DNA of 64,000 nt from NCBI GenBank assembly GCA_028622995.1, contig JAJQJQ010000020.1, positions 2,418,001-2,482,000 on the forward strand, read 5' to 3'. Source of the stretch: Panagrolaimus kolymaensis (lineage: Eukaryota > Nematoda > Chromadorea > Rhabditida > Panagrolaimidae). The translations under genes and the position numbers were made by a program. Below are positions 10,701 to 22,299 of the stretch, piece by piece; the first letter of the stretch is position 1; the number at the start of each line of letters is the position of its first letter. Under the pieces are notes generated by a model. That model worked only from the letters and a program-made list of their open reading frames with translations, made no database searches and was not told where the DNA came from.

Positions 10701-13700
10701 TCACAAAATTTGGATACATCAATATTGGTTTCTAAAGGAAAATGAATAAAATCGCAGAGTTTTTTATTTATCGAAATAAACTTTTTTCTTCAACCATTTA
10801 ATTATCTTTTCTTTTTTGGATGGCAAACATTCATCATGTTTTGAGTCTTTTATTTTTTAGATGCGGATGTGGTCGTTTACCATCGTCGCATTCAAATTTG
10901 GCATTATCACGTTTTACAACTTCTCTATCACCTGAACCATATTCACCAGATATTATTGAACCGGATTCACCCATATTTGGAATAACATCCACGAATCCAA
11001 TTTCATCGCATGGTTTTAATAAGAAAAAATGGACCATTGCCGATCATACTCGACCATATCCAACTGATTCATTTGGAACCATAGAATTTCAAGGTGGCCC
11101 ACATCCTCATAAGGCTCAATATGTTCGAATTGCTTTTGATTCGGATCCTGCAGATATTGTATATCTCATGGAAAAAGTATGGAATTTACCCAAGCCAAAA
11201 CTAGTTATAACTATTCATGGTGGAGTAACTAACTTTCGAGTTCCTGATATACTTGGAAAATGTTTTCGTGAAGGTTTATTAAAAGCCGCCCAAACAACTG
11301 GAGCATGGATTATCACATCGGGAATTGATTCTGGTAACTTTTATTACATTAAAAAGAGAGTTAACTAAAAATAAAAATTTTAGGTGTGGTTCGGCACGTT
11401 GCTCAAGCCTTGGACGAAGCTGGAATCTCCGCAAGAATGCGTTCACAAATTTTATTGATTGGTATTGCTCCTTGGGGCCTTGTTCGACGTCGAGATAAAC
11501 TTGTGGGTCTTAATGCTGATGTAACCTATGAACATCCAAGTTATTGTAATCATAATAAGCATCACCCAGTTCTTAATGATCGACACAGTTATTTTCTTCT
11601 CGTTGATAATGGAACAATAGGAAGATATGGAGCTGATATAATTTTAAGAAAACGTTTTGAAGATTTTATTGCTCAAAAAGTTATTCTTCGTGTTGGCCCT
11701 GAACGAACTCCAATAATTTGTTTAACGGTTGAAGGTGGATTATGTACGATTAATTCAACCTTGCAATATTTAAAAGGTGTTCCTCCTATTCCTGTAATCG
11801 TATTTGAAGGCACTGGTCGAGCATCCGATTTCATTGCATACGCTGAAAAACATTTAGATTCTAAAGGGTATGATTAAAATAAGAAAAATAACTTCAAGTA
11901 TAGCTCCAAAAGTTTAAAAACTCTTTCTTTAATTATATATCTTCGTTAATTTCAGTAATTTGGAAGAACCATATCGAACTCATTTACTCAATGGAGTCAA
12001 AGCAAAGTTAAATTACAATCACACAAAAGCTGAAGATATTGTTGCATTAATTATTCAATGCGCTAAACATCACGATTTACTTACCATTTATCGAGCTAAT
12101 GATGATGAAAATAAAGACGTGGATCAAGTTATTTTGCGTGCCTTACTTAAAGGACAAAATTTGACTCCAGTTGAACAGGTTTGAAACCCCGAAAAATGGG
12201 TGAAATTTTTTTTAATTCTTTGGAATTTTTAGCTTTCATTAACTTTGGCATGGAATCGTGTGGATATGGCTCGTTCAGAAGTATTTTCATCTGAAGAAGG
12301 AGTGCCCGCTCAAGCATTAAATAATATTATGATGAATGCTTTGCTTTTAAATCGAGTGGATTTTTTTAAACTTTTAATTGAACAAGGTGTATCAATGAAA
12401 AAGTTTTTAACTATTAGTCGACTTGAACAACTTTATAATGCTGTAAGCTACCATATATCCATAATCAAAATTAAGATATTTCCATTTTAGGAGCAAAGCT
12501 CTTTATCAACTTTATACCATTTAATTGGAGATACAAATCAAAAATTAGATGAAGAAGGCTTTACTTTACCCGAAATTGGAGTGGCAATTGAAAAACTTAT
12601 GGGCAATGCATATAGATGCCATTACACCACGAGAGCTTTTAAAAGTCGATATGATAAATTTAAAAATAAAAATCAACACCTTCCTCGAATGAGCAGCTTT
12701 CATTTAAGATTATCAAAAAAAGAAAATCGAAAGAAAAAGAAAAAAGAAAGAAATATTTCAGTTATGAGTAATGAAATGGGAGAAGATTTTAAATATCCAT
12801 TTAATGATTTAATGCTTTGGGCTGTGTTAACTCAAAGACATGAATTAGCTAAGTGCATGTGGAATCATGGGGAAGAAGCTATGGCTAAAGCTTTGGTTGC
12901 AATTCGATTGTATAAATGTATGAGTAAAGAAGCCGCGGATGATTATACTGAAGTTGAAGTATCTAATCAATTAAGAGAATATGCAGAGTAAGAATTTTTT
13001 TACATAAAGCTTTAGGTCGACGCAGTAAAGGGAACTAAAAAAAATTATATGGAAAAGAAGATTTTTTAAGACTCGTTTAAACCAAGAAGTTTTCAGAGAC
13101 TTTCGACAATGCTCCATTGATTTATTAAATCATTGCTATCAACAAGATGATGTAATGACAATGAAAATGCTTACAGCAGAATTACCAAATTGGAGTCATC
13201 ATACTTGTTTATCTTTAGCTGTTATTGCTAATAATAAACGATTATTAGCTCATCCATGGTAAGTTCACGCTTGCTTAGATCTGAGTATTTTAAAGCAATG
13301 GAATTTTTAGTTGTCAAGTTCTTCTTGCAGAATTATGGCATGGTGGTTTACGATTTCGAAGGTGAGGTGAGGGTTATTTTACCCGATAATTTAATTGTTT
13401 TTTGTTACTTACTTTTTAGTCAATCCAATATTAAAGTTGTTTTGGCGGTTTTATTTCCTCCAACCATTTTACTTTTGGATTTTAAAAAGCCCGCATATCA
13501 AACAAAATCCCGCAAATCTTTGCAATCCACTGATGAAAGTGAAGATTCAGATGAAATTAAACTTAATGGAAGTTTATTTAATATTAGTTTAAGTTCAGTA
13601 AGTCCCATGAATTCTGCCACATAAAAACGAAACTAAAGAGTATCTTTACAGATTTTCAGAGCCAATGCCCTTCTTGGAAATCGTTTACTTCGGCGTTCGA

Positions 13701-16532
13701 CCATCACCGCTCCATCTCCTGGGATACTTATTGAAACAAATAATCGTGATTCCATAATTACAAATGAATCCGAACATTTACTTTCATCTCCAATGACTCC
13801 AGAACCTATGGCTTTTATGGGTGAAAAAAAGAGTGTTCAAATTCTTACACCACCTCCTCCAATGCCATCGAAAAAAGAGGGACATGATGATGTTTTTATT
13901 CGAAATTTTAGCACATCAAGTAGTCGACAAGGTATAAATGTAAGTGATTAGATCTTGAAAGCCTTTCATGAAAAGTTATTGAAAATCAATCAAATTTTCT
14001 GAAAAGAACTAACCACATAAGTGTAAAAAAGGAGCCTAAAAAACGTTAATTTTTTTTGTTGTTGCAGACTTGGAAACGTCGATTCGCTGATTGGTATTCC
14101 AACTTTGTATTATTTTATCGAGCCCCAATAACATCGTTTTGGACTTGGTCAATTTCATTTTCAATATTTATTTTCTTTTTTACATATATTTTGTTGATTG
14201 AATTTTATGATGATATTACTTTAATTGAATGGTTTTTATTTTTATATGTTGCTGCATTTGGTTTAGAACATCTTAGAAAATTATATATAACTGAATCATC
14301 ATCATTTATGGAAAAGGTTTATGTTTTTTATAATCGTTATTGGAATATTTTAACCACCTTTGCGGTGGTAACATTTTTTATTGGATTTTATTTTCGATTT
14401 TATGATGATGCTGCTCATACTCATAGCAAAGTGATATTAGCTTGTAATTCAGTTTTATGGTATATGAAAATTTATGATTATTTGAGTGTTCATCCTCGAC
14501 TAGGACCATATATTACAATGGCGGGTAAAATGGTAAGCTAATAAGCGGGGTTGGAATAATAGACAAAAAAGCTAAAATCAAAGATGACGGCCGAAAAATG
14601 GCTATCGTTAGAGCTGATTATTTCGACTGGTAAAAAAATAAATCGTGAAACAAAAATCGGTATGGCTCGATATGTTGACAAGAGCTGCTCAGCTTTAAAC
14701 GGCTTCTTGAGAAAAAAACTATTATTAATACTATAAACAAGCTTTTAGGTATTAGCAATGAGTTACATAATTATAATGCTATTGGTCACTTTAATGGCTT
14801 TTGGTGTTGCAAGACAATCCATAACATTTCCACGCTCTAAATGGAAATGGGAATTAGTTAGAAATATTTTTTATAAACCTTATTTTATGCTTTACGGTGA
14901 AGTATATGCTGGTGAAATAGATACTTGCGGTGATGAAGGTACATATCTTTAAACTCCACGTTGCGACATACACTCAACTAAACTTTTTTTAGGATTTAAT
15001 TGTTTACCAGGATATTGGATTCCACCAATTTTAATGACAATTTTTTTACTTGTTGCTAATATTTTACTTATCAATATGCTTATTGCTATTTTCAAGTAAG
15101 CATTTCAAAATCTTAAGCCAAAAATAAAGTAAAATAATTATAGTAATATTTTTAATGTTACTAATGCAATGTCCCAACAAGTTTGGATGTTTCAACGATA
15201 TTATCAAGTTCTTGAATTTCAAAGTACTCCAATAATTCCACCACCATTTACTCCTATCATTCATATATATAAAATTTTTATGTATTTTTATAGAGTAACT
15301 TTTAAGAAAATATGAAAATTTTTAAGGTTAAAAAATTGTGTTTTAGCGATGCAGTGGCAAAAAACAAACGAATCAAGAAAATCAACAACAACTTGATATT
15401 GCTATTAGTAAGCTTATCTAGCTCTTGAAATTCAAAATCCTCAATTTAAAAAACCTTTACAGAAGTGTACCTTGATGAAGGCGAACTTAAAAAGATGCAT
15501 GACTTCGAAGAAGATTGTATGGATGATCTTGCGAGAAGGCGTAAGCTTCCAAATATTATATCTTCAACAGCCCAACCAAATATGACTAATAAGTAATCCA
15601 TTTGATTCACAAACAAAAAAATAATTCCATAAATTATTTTTAGACAAGATTCAATTGTTTTGAAAGAATTAATCGAAGAAAATGCAACATTAAAATTAGA
15701 TCTTGATAAAGTTGATGCAAAACTAGCTTCCATGGAACATTCCCAAACACAAATATTACATTTATTACAAAATTTAAATCAACAACACCAGCAAATTAAT
15801 GCTGCTCCAAAACCACCCGTGGTGGTGCAACAACAAAAACCAAAGACCATGCAACAAAGGTTAGCAATTTTTTTTTGTTTTGCAAAAAAAAAAGATGAAA
15901 GACTCAAAAAAAAGTAGTCGTCAATCAGCCGGACATTCTGAATATGCGTCTATGTCGTAGTGGTTTGTATGTGCGCTTTTCGAACATAAGGTTGATGGTT
16001 CAATTCCAACTTGATAACAAACAAAAAACATTCTCGGCCCATGATGATTTTGGCGCGACGGTCTTCAGAAAGCAAAAATTTGTTGATAATCTGTCGCCAC
16101 TGAGGCTTAATTTTTTCATTTTGCTAAATTCACACATTTGAATTAGAAAAATAAAACACCATTTTTAGTTTTGCATTCCGTCGTCGATCATTAAGTTTTG
16201 CTCAACCATTAATTACTGAAGGTGAAGAACAACAACAACAATCAAGTGCAAAGCCACCGCCGCCAATGATAAAGCCTTTATCCAAATTAAATGCAAGAAA
16301 ACGAAAATCCATATCATTAAGTGAAGATATGGAACAAATGCAAATAATGAGTTCAGCTTCGGTTCCATCATGTTCAATGCATGATGAAACAAACGAAAAA
16401 GAGGAAGAAGAAATTAAACGAAAAGTTTCATCGCCTTCCAATAGTTCACCGGATTCAAGTCGATCTTCATCACCAATCCATTCAATAAGCTCTTTTAATG
16501 AAATTGTTAATTATAATGACGAATTTAAATAA
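7748..16532 (+). CDS. TRPM-family cation channel (GON-2/GTL-like), 19 exons
   Basis: Nineteen exons keep frame throughout and give 1536 residues: 7748-7990, 10561-10646, 10861-11333, 11384-11867, 11956-12178, 12233-12442, 12491-12987, 13061-13258, 13311-13361, 13652-13939 with 13420-13597 before it, 14068-14532, 14749-14938, 14993-15095, 15144-15294, 15347-15407, 15463-15592, 15644-15859 and 16169-16532. The N-terminus has [12 protein letters not shown] and CGCGR, then the TRPM SLOG/LSDAT region ([31 protein letters not shown]). A helical TRPM homology region follows ([19 protein letters not shown] across a splice). Membrane segments start near 14100. The pore exon carries [13 protein letters not shown], then S6 ([12 protein letters not shown]) and the TRP helix ([12 protein letters not shown]). 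A coiled coil ([20 protein letters not shown]) and a Ser-rich tail end the protein. No alpha-kinase domain. TRPM channels conduct Mg2+/Ca2+ at the plasma membrane. Exon 8 uses an unusual AAGAAG acceptor. Intron 1 is 2.6 kb. Confidence 0.93.
8279..8307. repeat. GC-rich hairpin in TRPM intron 1
   Basis: A perfect 9-bp inverted repeat (CCGCACCCC / GGGGTGCGG) around GAGCGAAGCGA, in otherwise AT-rich DNA. It resembles the 3' hairpins of the Helentron-like elements in this window and may mark the end of an older, decayed element. Confidence 0.5.
8686..8758 (+). repeat. tRNA-like remnant (A and B box) in TRPM intron 1
   Basis: TGGCGTAGGCG at 8693-8703 matches the pol III A box at 10 of 11 positions, and GGTTCGAATCC at 8738-8748 is a perfect B box. 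Their 45-base spacing is that of a tRNA. The acceptor and T stems do not pair, so this is a tRNA pseudogene or the head of a tRNA-derived SINE, not a working tRNA. Confidence 0.5.
9815..10513. mobile_element. Foldback element, 190-bp near-perfect arms, in TRPM intron 1
   Basis: Left arm 9815-10004 and right arm 10324-10513 are reverse complements with at most a few mismatches, around a 319-bp AT-rich spacer with no coding potential. The arms begin ATTAGTGCAC and end CGTCTTCGATT at the spacer side. Inside each arm a module resembling TTTTAGACGGCT...GAGATTAAA occurs twice, and a third copy of it (AGACGGCTCAAGAGATTA) lies just outside the left arm at 9801-9818. No clear target duplication. Such high arm identity implies a recent event or gene conversion. 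Transcribed pre-mRNA would form a long double strand. Confidence 0.85.
15946..16017 (+). repeat. tRNA-like remnant in the last TRPM intron
   Basis: TGTCGTAGTGG (15953-15963) and GGTTCAATTCC (15997-16007) match A and B boxes at 10 of 11 positions each, 44 bases apart as in a tRNA. The T stem pairs at 4 of 5 positions but only 4 of 7 acceptor pairs form, so it is probably a decayed tRNA or tRNA-derived SINE. Confidence 0.45.
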
Positions 16533-16883
16533 CGAATATGTAAAAGAAGGTAACAATAATTTTAGGTAATTAATAAAATTGTATAAAGTATTCTTTTAAA
16601 AATCATGCATTCCGGTAACCTTCGCTAAAATTAAATATGAAAAAGTCTGTGAAAGTTAAAGAATGGAGTGAAGCATCATGAAATTCAAAACATACAAAAG
16701 CAAAAAAAAAAAAAAAAATAAAGGTTATGACCAAATCATCATCCTCTTTTTGCAAAGCTATTTTACGAATTTATTCAAAAAACAAATCAGAGAAAGAAAG
16801 TTAAACAGAAACATAAACTTATATATATAATTTATTGAATGAGATCAAAGAATCAATTAGCTTGCTATAAAAGCGCTAAGAAA
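16533..16883. other. Shared 3' intergenic spacer
   Basis: Separates two convergent genes by 351 bp. It holds AT-rich sequence and a 14-base A run near 16690; nothing else is supported. Confidence 0.5.
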
Positions 16884-18618
16884 TTAGACTATAACTTTTT
16901 GATAATTTGGATTTACATGATGAGTTTCAACAAGAGGATCAATTGGACCACGTTCAAGTTGTCGAATAATTCCATCAATGTATTCATTTTCTGATTGAGC
17001 TGCAGGAATGTAACCAAGACGAGGATGTCGAGGAGTAATCTCATATGAAGTAAAAACGACCATAGGGATAAGAAGTTCATACATGAGAGCAAAGTTCATT
17101 CCAAGAGAGAGAATCTGAAAGAGAAAGGACTGATTTATAAGCAACTAAAGAAATCAAAAGGCACTTACGAAGAAAGCGAAGAATTCAGAAGGAAAATCAG
17201 GAATGAAAGGTGAATTGAGGAATTGACGATGCCATGTAAGATAAAGATAAATGATCCAAATTGTAATTGAATCCCAAATTAGAAGTCCAATAGCAGCAAA
17301 AATACGATTGAAGCGCTAAAAAAGAATAAGGTTGATTTGACGGAAAGAAAAATAATGACATACTTGACTTGTTGGAACACGATGCATAAAGTTGACCACA
17401 GCATGGTAAACAACCAAGATAAGATGGATAGCAAGAAGGAAAATTGCCCAATAGCGAAGAGAAAATAATCCTTGGTAAGCATCATACTCATCGCCGCTAG
17501 CGAAAACATTGTTGAAGGAAGGTGAAAAAGCCTAAAAGTGATACTTCGGAATGAAAGTGCGTAAAAAAAAGAATAACAAACCTTTTCACAACGATAATCA
17601 CCGAAATAAGTTTGGTTTTCTTTGATTGGATATTTCTTATTGTAGTCAAGACCCAAAGTATTACGGCGGCTGCGTTGCGAATTCTTAGATCCAAAAAGAT
17701 GGAAAAGGTTATCAAAGAATCCAGCAGGCTTTTCTTCAGCAACGACTTCTTCTTTAGCTAGAGGATGCATTACAACAACATCATCTTCTTTAGCTAGAGG
17801 AGGCATTCCAACGACATTTTCTTTAGCTAGAGGAGGCATTCCAGCGACAACTTCTTTAGATGCAGGAGGGAAACGAGCGGCGACAATAGCAGCAGGTTTC
17901 AATGTTGATGTTGAGATATTTTCAAGTGGATGATGATTTTCAATACGAATCATGCCATGTGGATGTTCATCAAGTTCAGGATTACGACGAAGAGTTCGAG
18001 GACCATTTTCACCAGCTACAGAGGATTCAGTTGAAACATACATATCACCAAGAACAGTATCCTTAAGACCTTGTCGAGCTTCAGCGGATATTTCAGTTTT
18101 AGGTACACCAGAAGATGAGATTTCAGGTTCAAGAGTTGTAGTTGGATCTGTTGGCAAAGGAACGCCATCAACAGTTGGACGATGACCAAGAGAAGAATCA
18201 AGAATTGGTACTCGAGTTCCATTGCCGGGTTCTTCACGAATTTCTTTAAGAAGCTTGTCAGGTCCGATTATTGATGCAGTAGTAGCAGCAGGTGTAGTGA
18301 TATCAACAGGAACATCATTCGGTGGAAATGTAGTTGTTTCTGGATCATTCGAGATTGAAAGAGGTCGTCGATCTTTACTACCTTCAGTTAAAGTATCAAT
18401 TTCTGAAACATTTGGTTTGAAAATTTCAGGTTCAGGTTGACGCCAATATGCCTGAAAAAAAAAAGATAACAAGATTCTAGATAAAAAAAAAAGAAAAAAA
18501 AACATACAATCATATTAGCTTGCCGCTTTTCACATAATTGATCAAATGTATACAACAAAAAGATTGCTGTAATAATTACATAAGCTTCAATAGTTTTGAA
18601 CGTTCCAAATAGACGCAT
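16884..18618 (-). CDS. Multi-pass membrane protein of unknown family (5 exons)
   Basis: On the minus strand, exons 18618-18508, 18451-17582, 17531-17364, 17315-17169 and 17114-16884 join in frame to 508 residues. Segment one (AYVIITAIFLLYTF) is hydrophobic at residues 11-24. About 280 residues follow that are rich in Pro, Ser, Thr and acidic residues. Three further hydrophobic stretches come next (YWAIFLLAIHLILVVYHAVV, then IFAAIGLLIWDSITIWIIYL, then LSLGMNFALMYELLIPMVV), giving about four TM helices and a soluble tail ending QKVIV. The start chosen is the first ATG; an upstream TTG-initiated extension exists but is not credible. I do not recognise the family. The Pro/Thr-rich region could be extracellular and glycosylated, but topology is inference. 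It shares an 841-bp divergent promoter region with the EPT1 gene. Confidence 0.8.
17738..17872 (-). repeat. In-frame 11-residue repeat inside the membrane protein
   Basis: Four imperfect tandem copies read FPPASKEVVAG, MPPLAKENVVG, MPPLAKEDDVVV and MHPLAKEEVVA. At DNA level TTTAGCTAGAGG recurs at 33-36 bp spacing. Sits just before the basic RRNTLG segment and the TM bundle. Probably variable in length between individuals. Confidence 0.75.
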
Positions 18619-19459
18619 ATTCTTTCTTTTGCTTGACGAAATTTTGTCGAATACAACAGACAACGTTAAACGATGCAAGCGTAGTTTTGAAAAATGAAAG
18701 AGTCTTAGAAAAAAAAAACGAAGAGTAAATATTTTTGTTGTTTGAAATTTTTTGGGACAATGCTAATTTTCGAAGAAACCGTAACTTTCCTTTGGGAAAA
18801 ATTGCAGGGAAAAGAGAACAGTTTGCGGGCTTGCAGGCGCACAGTTTTTGAAATGAAAAATGTTCTCTCGGTTGCTATTAAATTTTTTTCCCCAACTCTT
18901 TTTATTCTTTTGCATCGTTGGATTTTCTTTATCTCATTTTTTTAATCTTTATTAAAGTTTCTATGATTATTGAAAGCTGCGTATTTCCCCAAATCATTGA
19001 AAGCCTTTTATAGCCAATGAAATATTTTTATCTTCCAATTTTTTCTGTGGTGGTTGAAATTGACAGCTTTTTTGCTTCCTTATCTCCTTCATAATCGACT
19101 GACTGACTGATTTGGAGAAAAAAACATACCACTCCATTCGTTGTTATGTCTGATATTTTTCGACTTTGATCAGTGAAAAGTATTATATTTTTTAATGAAA
19201 AGTTTTTGCCATTAATCATTGCTTTTTTTTTCAATTTTTAACTTTGAGAAACTCATTTTTTTTACAAACTTTATTTTATTTATTTTTTTCAACGACACAC
19301 AAAAAGTTCATTTGAAAAACTCGTGGTATTGCGTGGAACTTTATTTTTTTTATTGATTGTACAAGTTTGTTTTTGCAGGAATAATTATTATGAGAATTTG
19401 GCAATAGAATTTAATATTCCATTATTTTAAATCATAAATTTTCATATATAATTTTAAAC
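18619..19459. promoter_or_regulatory. Divergent intergenic region between membrane-protein and EPT1 genes
   Basis: 841 bp between two start codons on opposite strands, the only place both promoters can lie. A TTTTTGCAG acceptor-like site at about 19371-19379, 80 bp before the EPT1 ATG, could accept a spliced leader or be a 5' UTR intron end. No clear TATA box. Confidence 0.4.
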
Positions 19460-22299
19460 ATGGGAATCTTTTCAAAACGATATCTGAATTCAGATGTACT
19501 TCGTGGGTTTACAAACTATAAAGTACGTTTTATAACTTAAAAAAGTTATATATTCCTTTGTTTTTAATGGTTTTAGTATAGTTGCATCGATAATAGTCCC
19601 ATCGCAGTATATATAAGTCATCCATTTTGGAATTGGTTTGTGCAGGTATTATTATTTCTATCTTTCCAAAACTAAGGACTAATTTATTCTTTTTTTTATC
19701 TTTTAGTTTTATCCAGAATGGCTCGCACCAAATGTTATCACCCTTCTTGGTGCAAGCTTAGTAATGGGTTGTTATTTTTTTGTTTCAATTATTGATCCAG
19801 ATATAAATAGAAATAATTATGGCGTGCCTGATGATAAAGCAATTCCCAATTGGGTTTGGTTATTATGTTCAATATGTACTTTTTGCGCTCATTTACTTGA
19901 TGGAACTGATGGTAAACAAGCAAGAAGAACAGGAGCATCAGGACCTACTGGTGAACTTTTCGATCATGGATTGGATTCATGGTCAACCGTACCATTTACA
20001 ATTACAATATTTTCAATGTTTGGACGATCTGAATTTAGGTTAGTAAAATAAAATGCTTATTTTTAAAACTCTATGGAGAGTTTATAATAATTTAAATTTC
20101 CATTAATCCATTTCCTGCTTTAAACTTGCAATATATCTCGATGAACTTATCTCTCTATTTTTAGTATTGATCCCATTCGATTATTAGGCATCCTTATCAC
20201 TGTTCAACTTGTTTTTATTGTTACTCATTGGGAAAAATACAATACTGGTATTTTATTTCTTTCATGGGGTTATGATGCTAGTCAATACGTAAGTAACTTA
20301 CATGCCTTTTACATTTCAATCAAACGAATGCTATCTCGCTTTTTTAGGGTTTATCATTGTTATATCTTTTTACTTTTATTGTTACTCACAATTTTTATCA
20401 TATTTATATATATGGTAGTGTAACTTTTGCCCATGCATTGGAAGCAGGATTTTACGGTAAGAGATATTCTTTGATTTGCTGAAAGTTGTTGTAATAATTA
20501 TTTAATTACATTTTTTAGTCACCTGTTTATTATCCTTTATTATGTCATTTTACAATATGTATTATGCATATTGTGTTGATAAAAGTGGAAAGCAATCAAA
20601 CTTCTATGAAGGCATCCTACCAATGATTTCACCAACTATTTTATTTACCATTAGCGTTTATTGGGCTAAATATTCACCTAATAATCTTATTGATACTCAT
20701 CCAAGATTATTCTTTTGGGCTATGGGCGCTGTATTTTCTAATATTGCTGTAAGCTTTTTTTTATATCTTTCCCTTAATTTTTCCAAAACAGTCCATCAAC
20801 CGCGGGAAATAAACCTAGCATTTTTTTTTCTTTTTTTTGCTCTTGAAAGAAAGAAAAAACTAGGACGAAGAAACAGCAACAGCGGAAGATAGGCTTTTAT
20901 GACGCATCATCATTTTTTTTTCTTTGGCAAAAGTTTAATTTGGGCGATGATGATTTATCGTAACTTTTTTCGTGTGATGATTGTTCATATTCTCATTCAA
21001 TTGTTGCCTTTTGTTTTTTATTTGTGGCAAATGCCGCACACGCCGCTCGCATTTTTTTTTTGTTTAGTTTCAAACCAATCAGATGGATGATCTTCTTTCG
21101 AGAAAAAAAAACGATGACACTACCAAAGAAAAAAAATTATTGTTTATTACAATAGAGTGTCTTTCTTTTTTGCGCGGCATTAGTTAGGTTAGAATAGATT
21201 CGACTTACTTAGGCGAGAATGTGACAAGAAAATTAAAGTGTTAATAAACAAGAGACAGGAAAGAAATTGCATTTCATTTTATTTTGTAAGATCGTTATCA
21301 CAAAATTTTTGAGAGAGAAGAGATTAGAAGTAATTGCTGGTTTATATTACGAGATTACTAAAGTTATTAGGATTACTTAAAAATGACAGAAAATAAACAA
21401 AACAAAACGGTAATAAGCTTAGTTTTAAAAAAATTATTATTAAAACTAAAACCTTCGATAAAACTCTGACCCTGTAGAACACACTCATAACAACTTCAGT
21501 TTAAAATCAATAAAGAATGGAAATAAGTTATTTTTTAGGTTCGTTTAATCATTGCTCAAATGTCCGTTACTCGATCTGAAACCATCAATACCCTTCTCGT
21601 TTGTTATGCTACGATAGCTGGACTTTCAGTTATGGGAATTTTCGGTCAATATGAACTTACAATGTTACGAATTTTAAGTTTTATTTTAACTACAGCTCAT
21701 ATTCATTATGGTGTTTGCGTTGTAAGTTTTCTTACTACAAAATTTCCAAAGAGTTTAATTTTAACTTTTTTTTGCAGGTTCGACAATTATGTGCCCATTT
21801 TAAAATTAATGCTTTTAATCTTGATTATCTTAAAAAACAACGTCAAGAGTAAGCCTCTCTCTCTATATATTCCTATCCTATCTATTTTTATTTAAATATC
21901 CATAATGAGAGTAAGCTTGTTTCATTTTCAATGTGCGTTGTTTTTTTTATCAAAATTCCTTCTTCCCTGGAGCTACTACATATAATTTAACACAATGTAT
22001 TACCCTTTTTAAAATTAAAATTTATTACTGCTAGCTTCTTTTGCATCTTTCTTTTTTCCCATTTATTTGATTGGTGTTCTCGCTATGGCTTCGATTTAGA
22101 TGTGTCTTATGCTATCTCGAAGTCATACGTCGCCAACAGCACTATTTTCCCTCCAATATTTTAAGTGATTGAATGGTGTTAGTCTAAGATTACTTTTCCT
22201 GATATTTAATTCAATTTTTTTACTATATCTTTTAGAGGACCCCGAGTTTACAAATTACCATCGGAAGCTAGCCGCTCTTTACAAACTTTATTATCGTGA
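19460..22299 (+). CDS. Ethanolaminephosphotransferase, EPT1/SELENOI family (9 exons)
   Basis: Exons 19460-19522, 19577-19645, 19707-20038, 20165-20288, 20348-20456, 20519-20748, 21539-21721, 21778-21848 and 22236-22299 give 414 residues in frame. The enzyme transfers phosphoethanolamine from CDP-ethanolamine to diacylglycerol in ER/Golgi membranes. The CDP-alcohol phosphotransferase signature DG-x2-AR-x8-G-x3-D-x3-D is complete (DGKQARRTG then GELFDHGLD, residues about 103-125). EPT1-type features include [36 protein letters not shown] and [10 protein letters not shown]. The vertebrate orthologue carries a C-terminal selenocysteine. Here the tail reads [20 protein letters not shown] with no in-frame TGA before the terminal one, so it is a non-Sec form. 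Intron 6 (790 bp) is the longest. Confidence 0.93.

Noticed and set aside
13527..13540. Another CTGATGA in the TRPM gene
   Set aside because: It lies in a coding exon ([10 protein letters not shown]) with no matching GAAA strand or stems.
17952..18440. Plus-strand ORFs opposite the membrane protein
   Set aside because: They are antisense shadows of exon 2, whose minus-strand frame is spliced consistently with the other exons.
22297..22299. Selenocysteine TGA at the end of the EPT1 gene
   Set aside because: The vertebrate Sec lies inside a conserved tail that is absent here. After this TGA there is no conserved continuation and nothing like a SECIS element was recognised.
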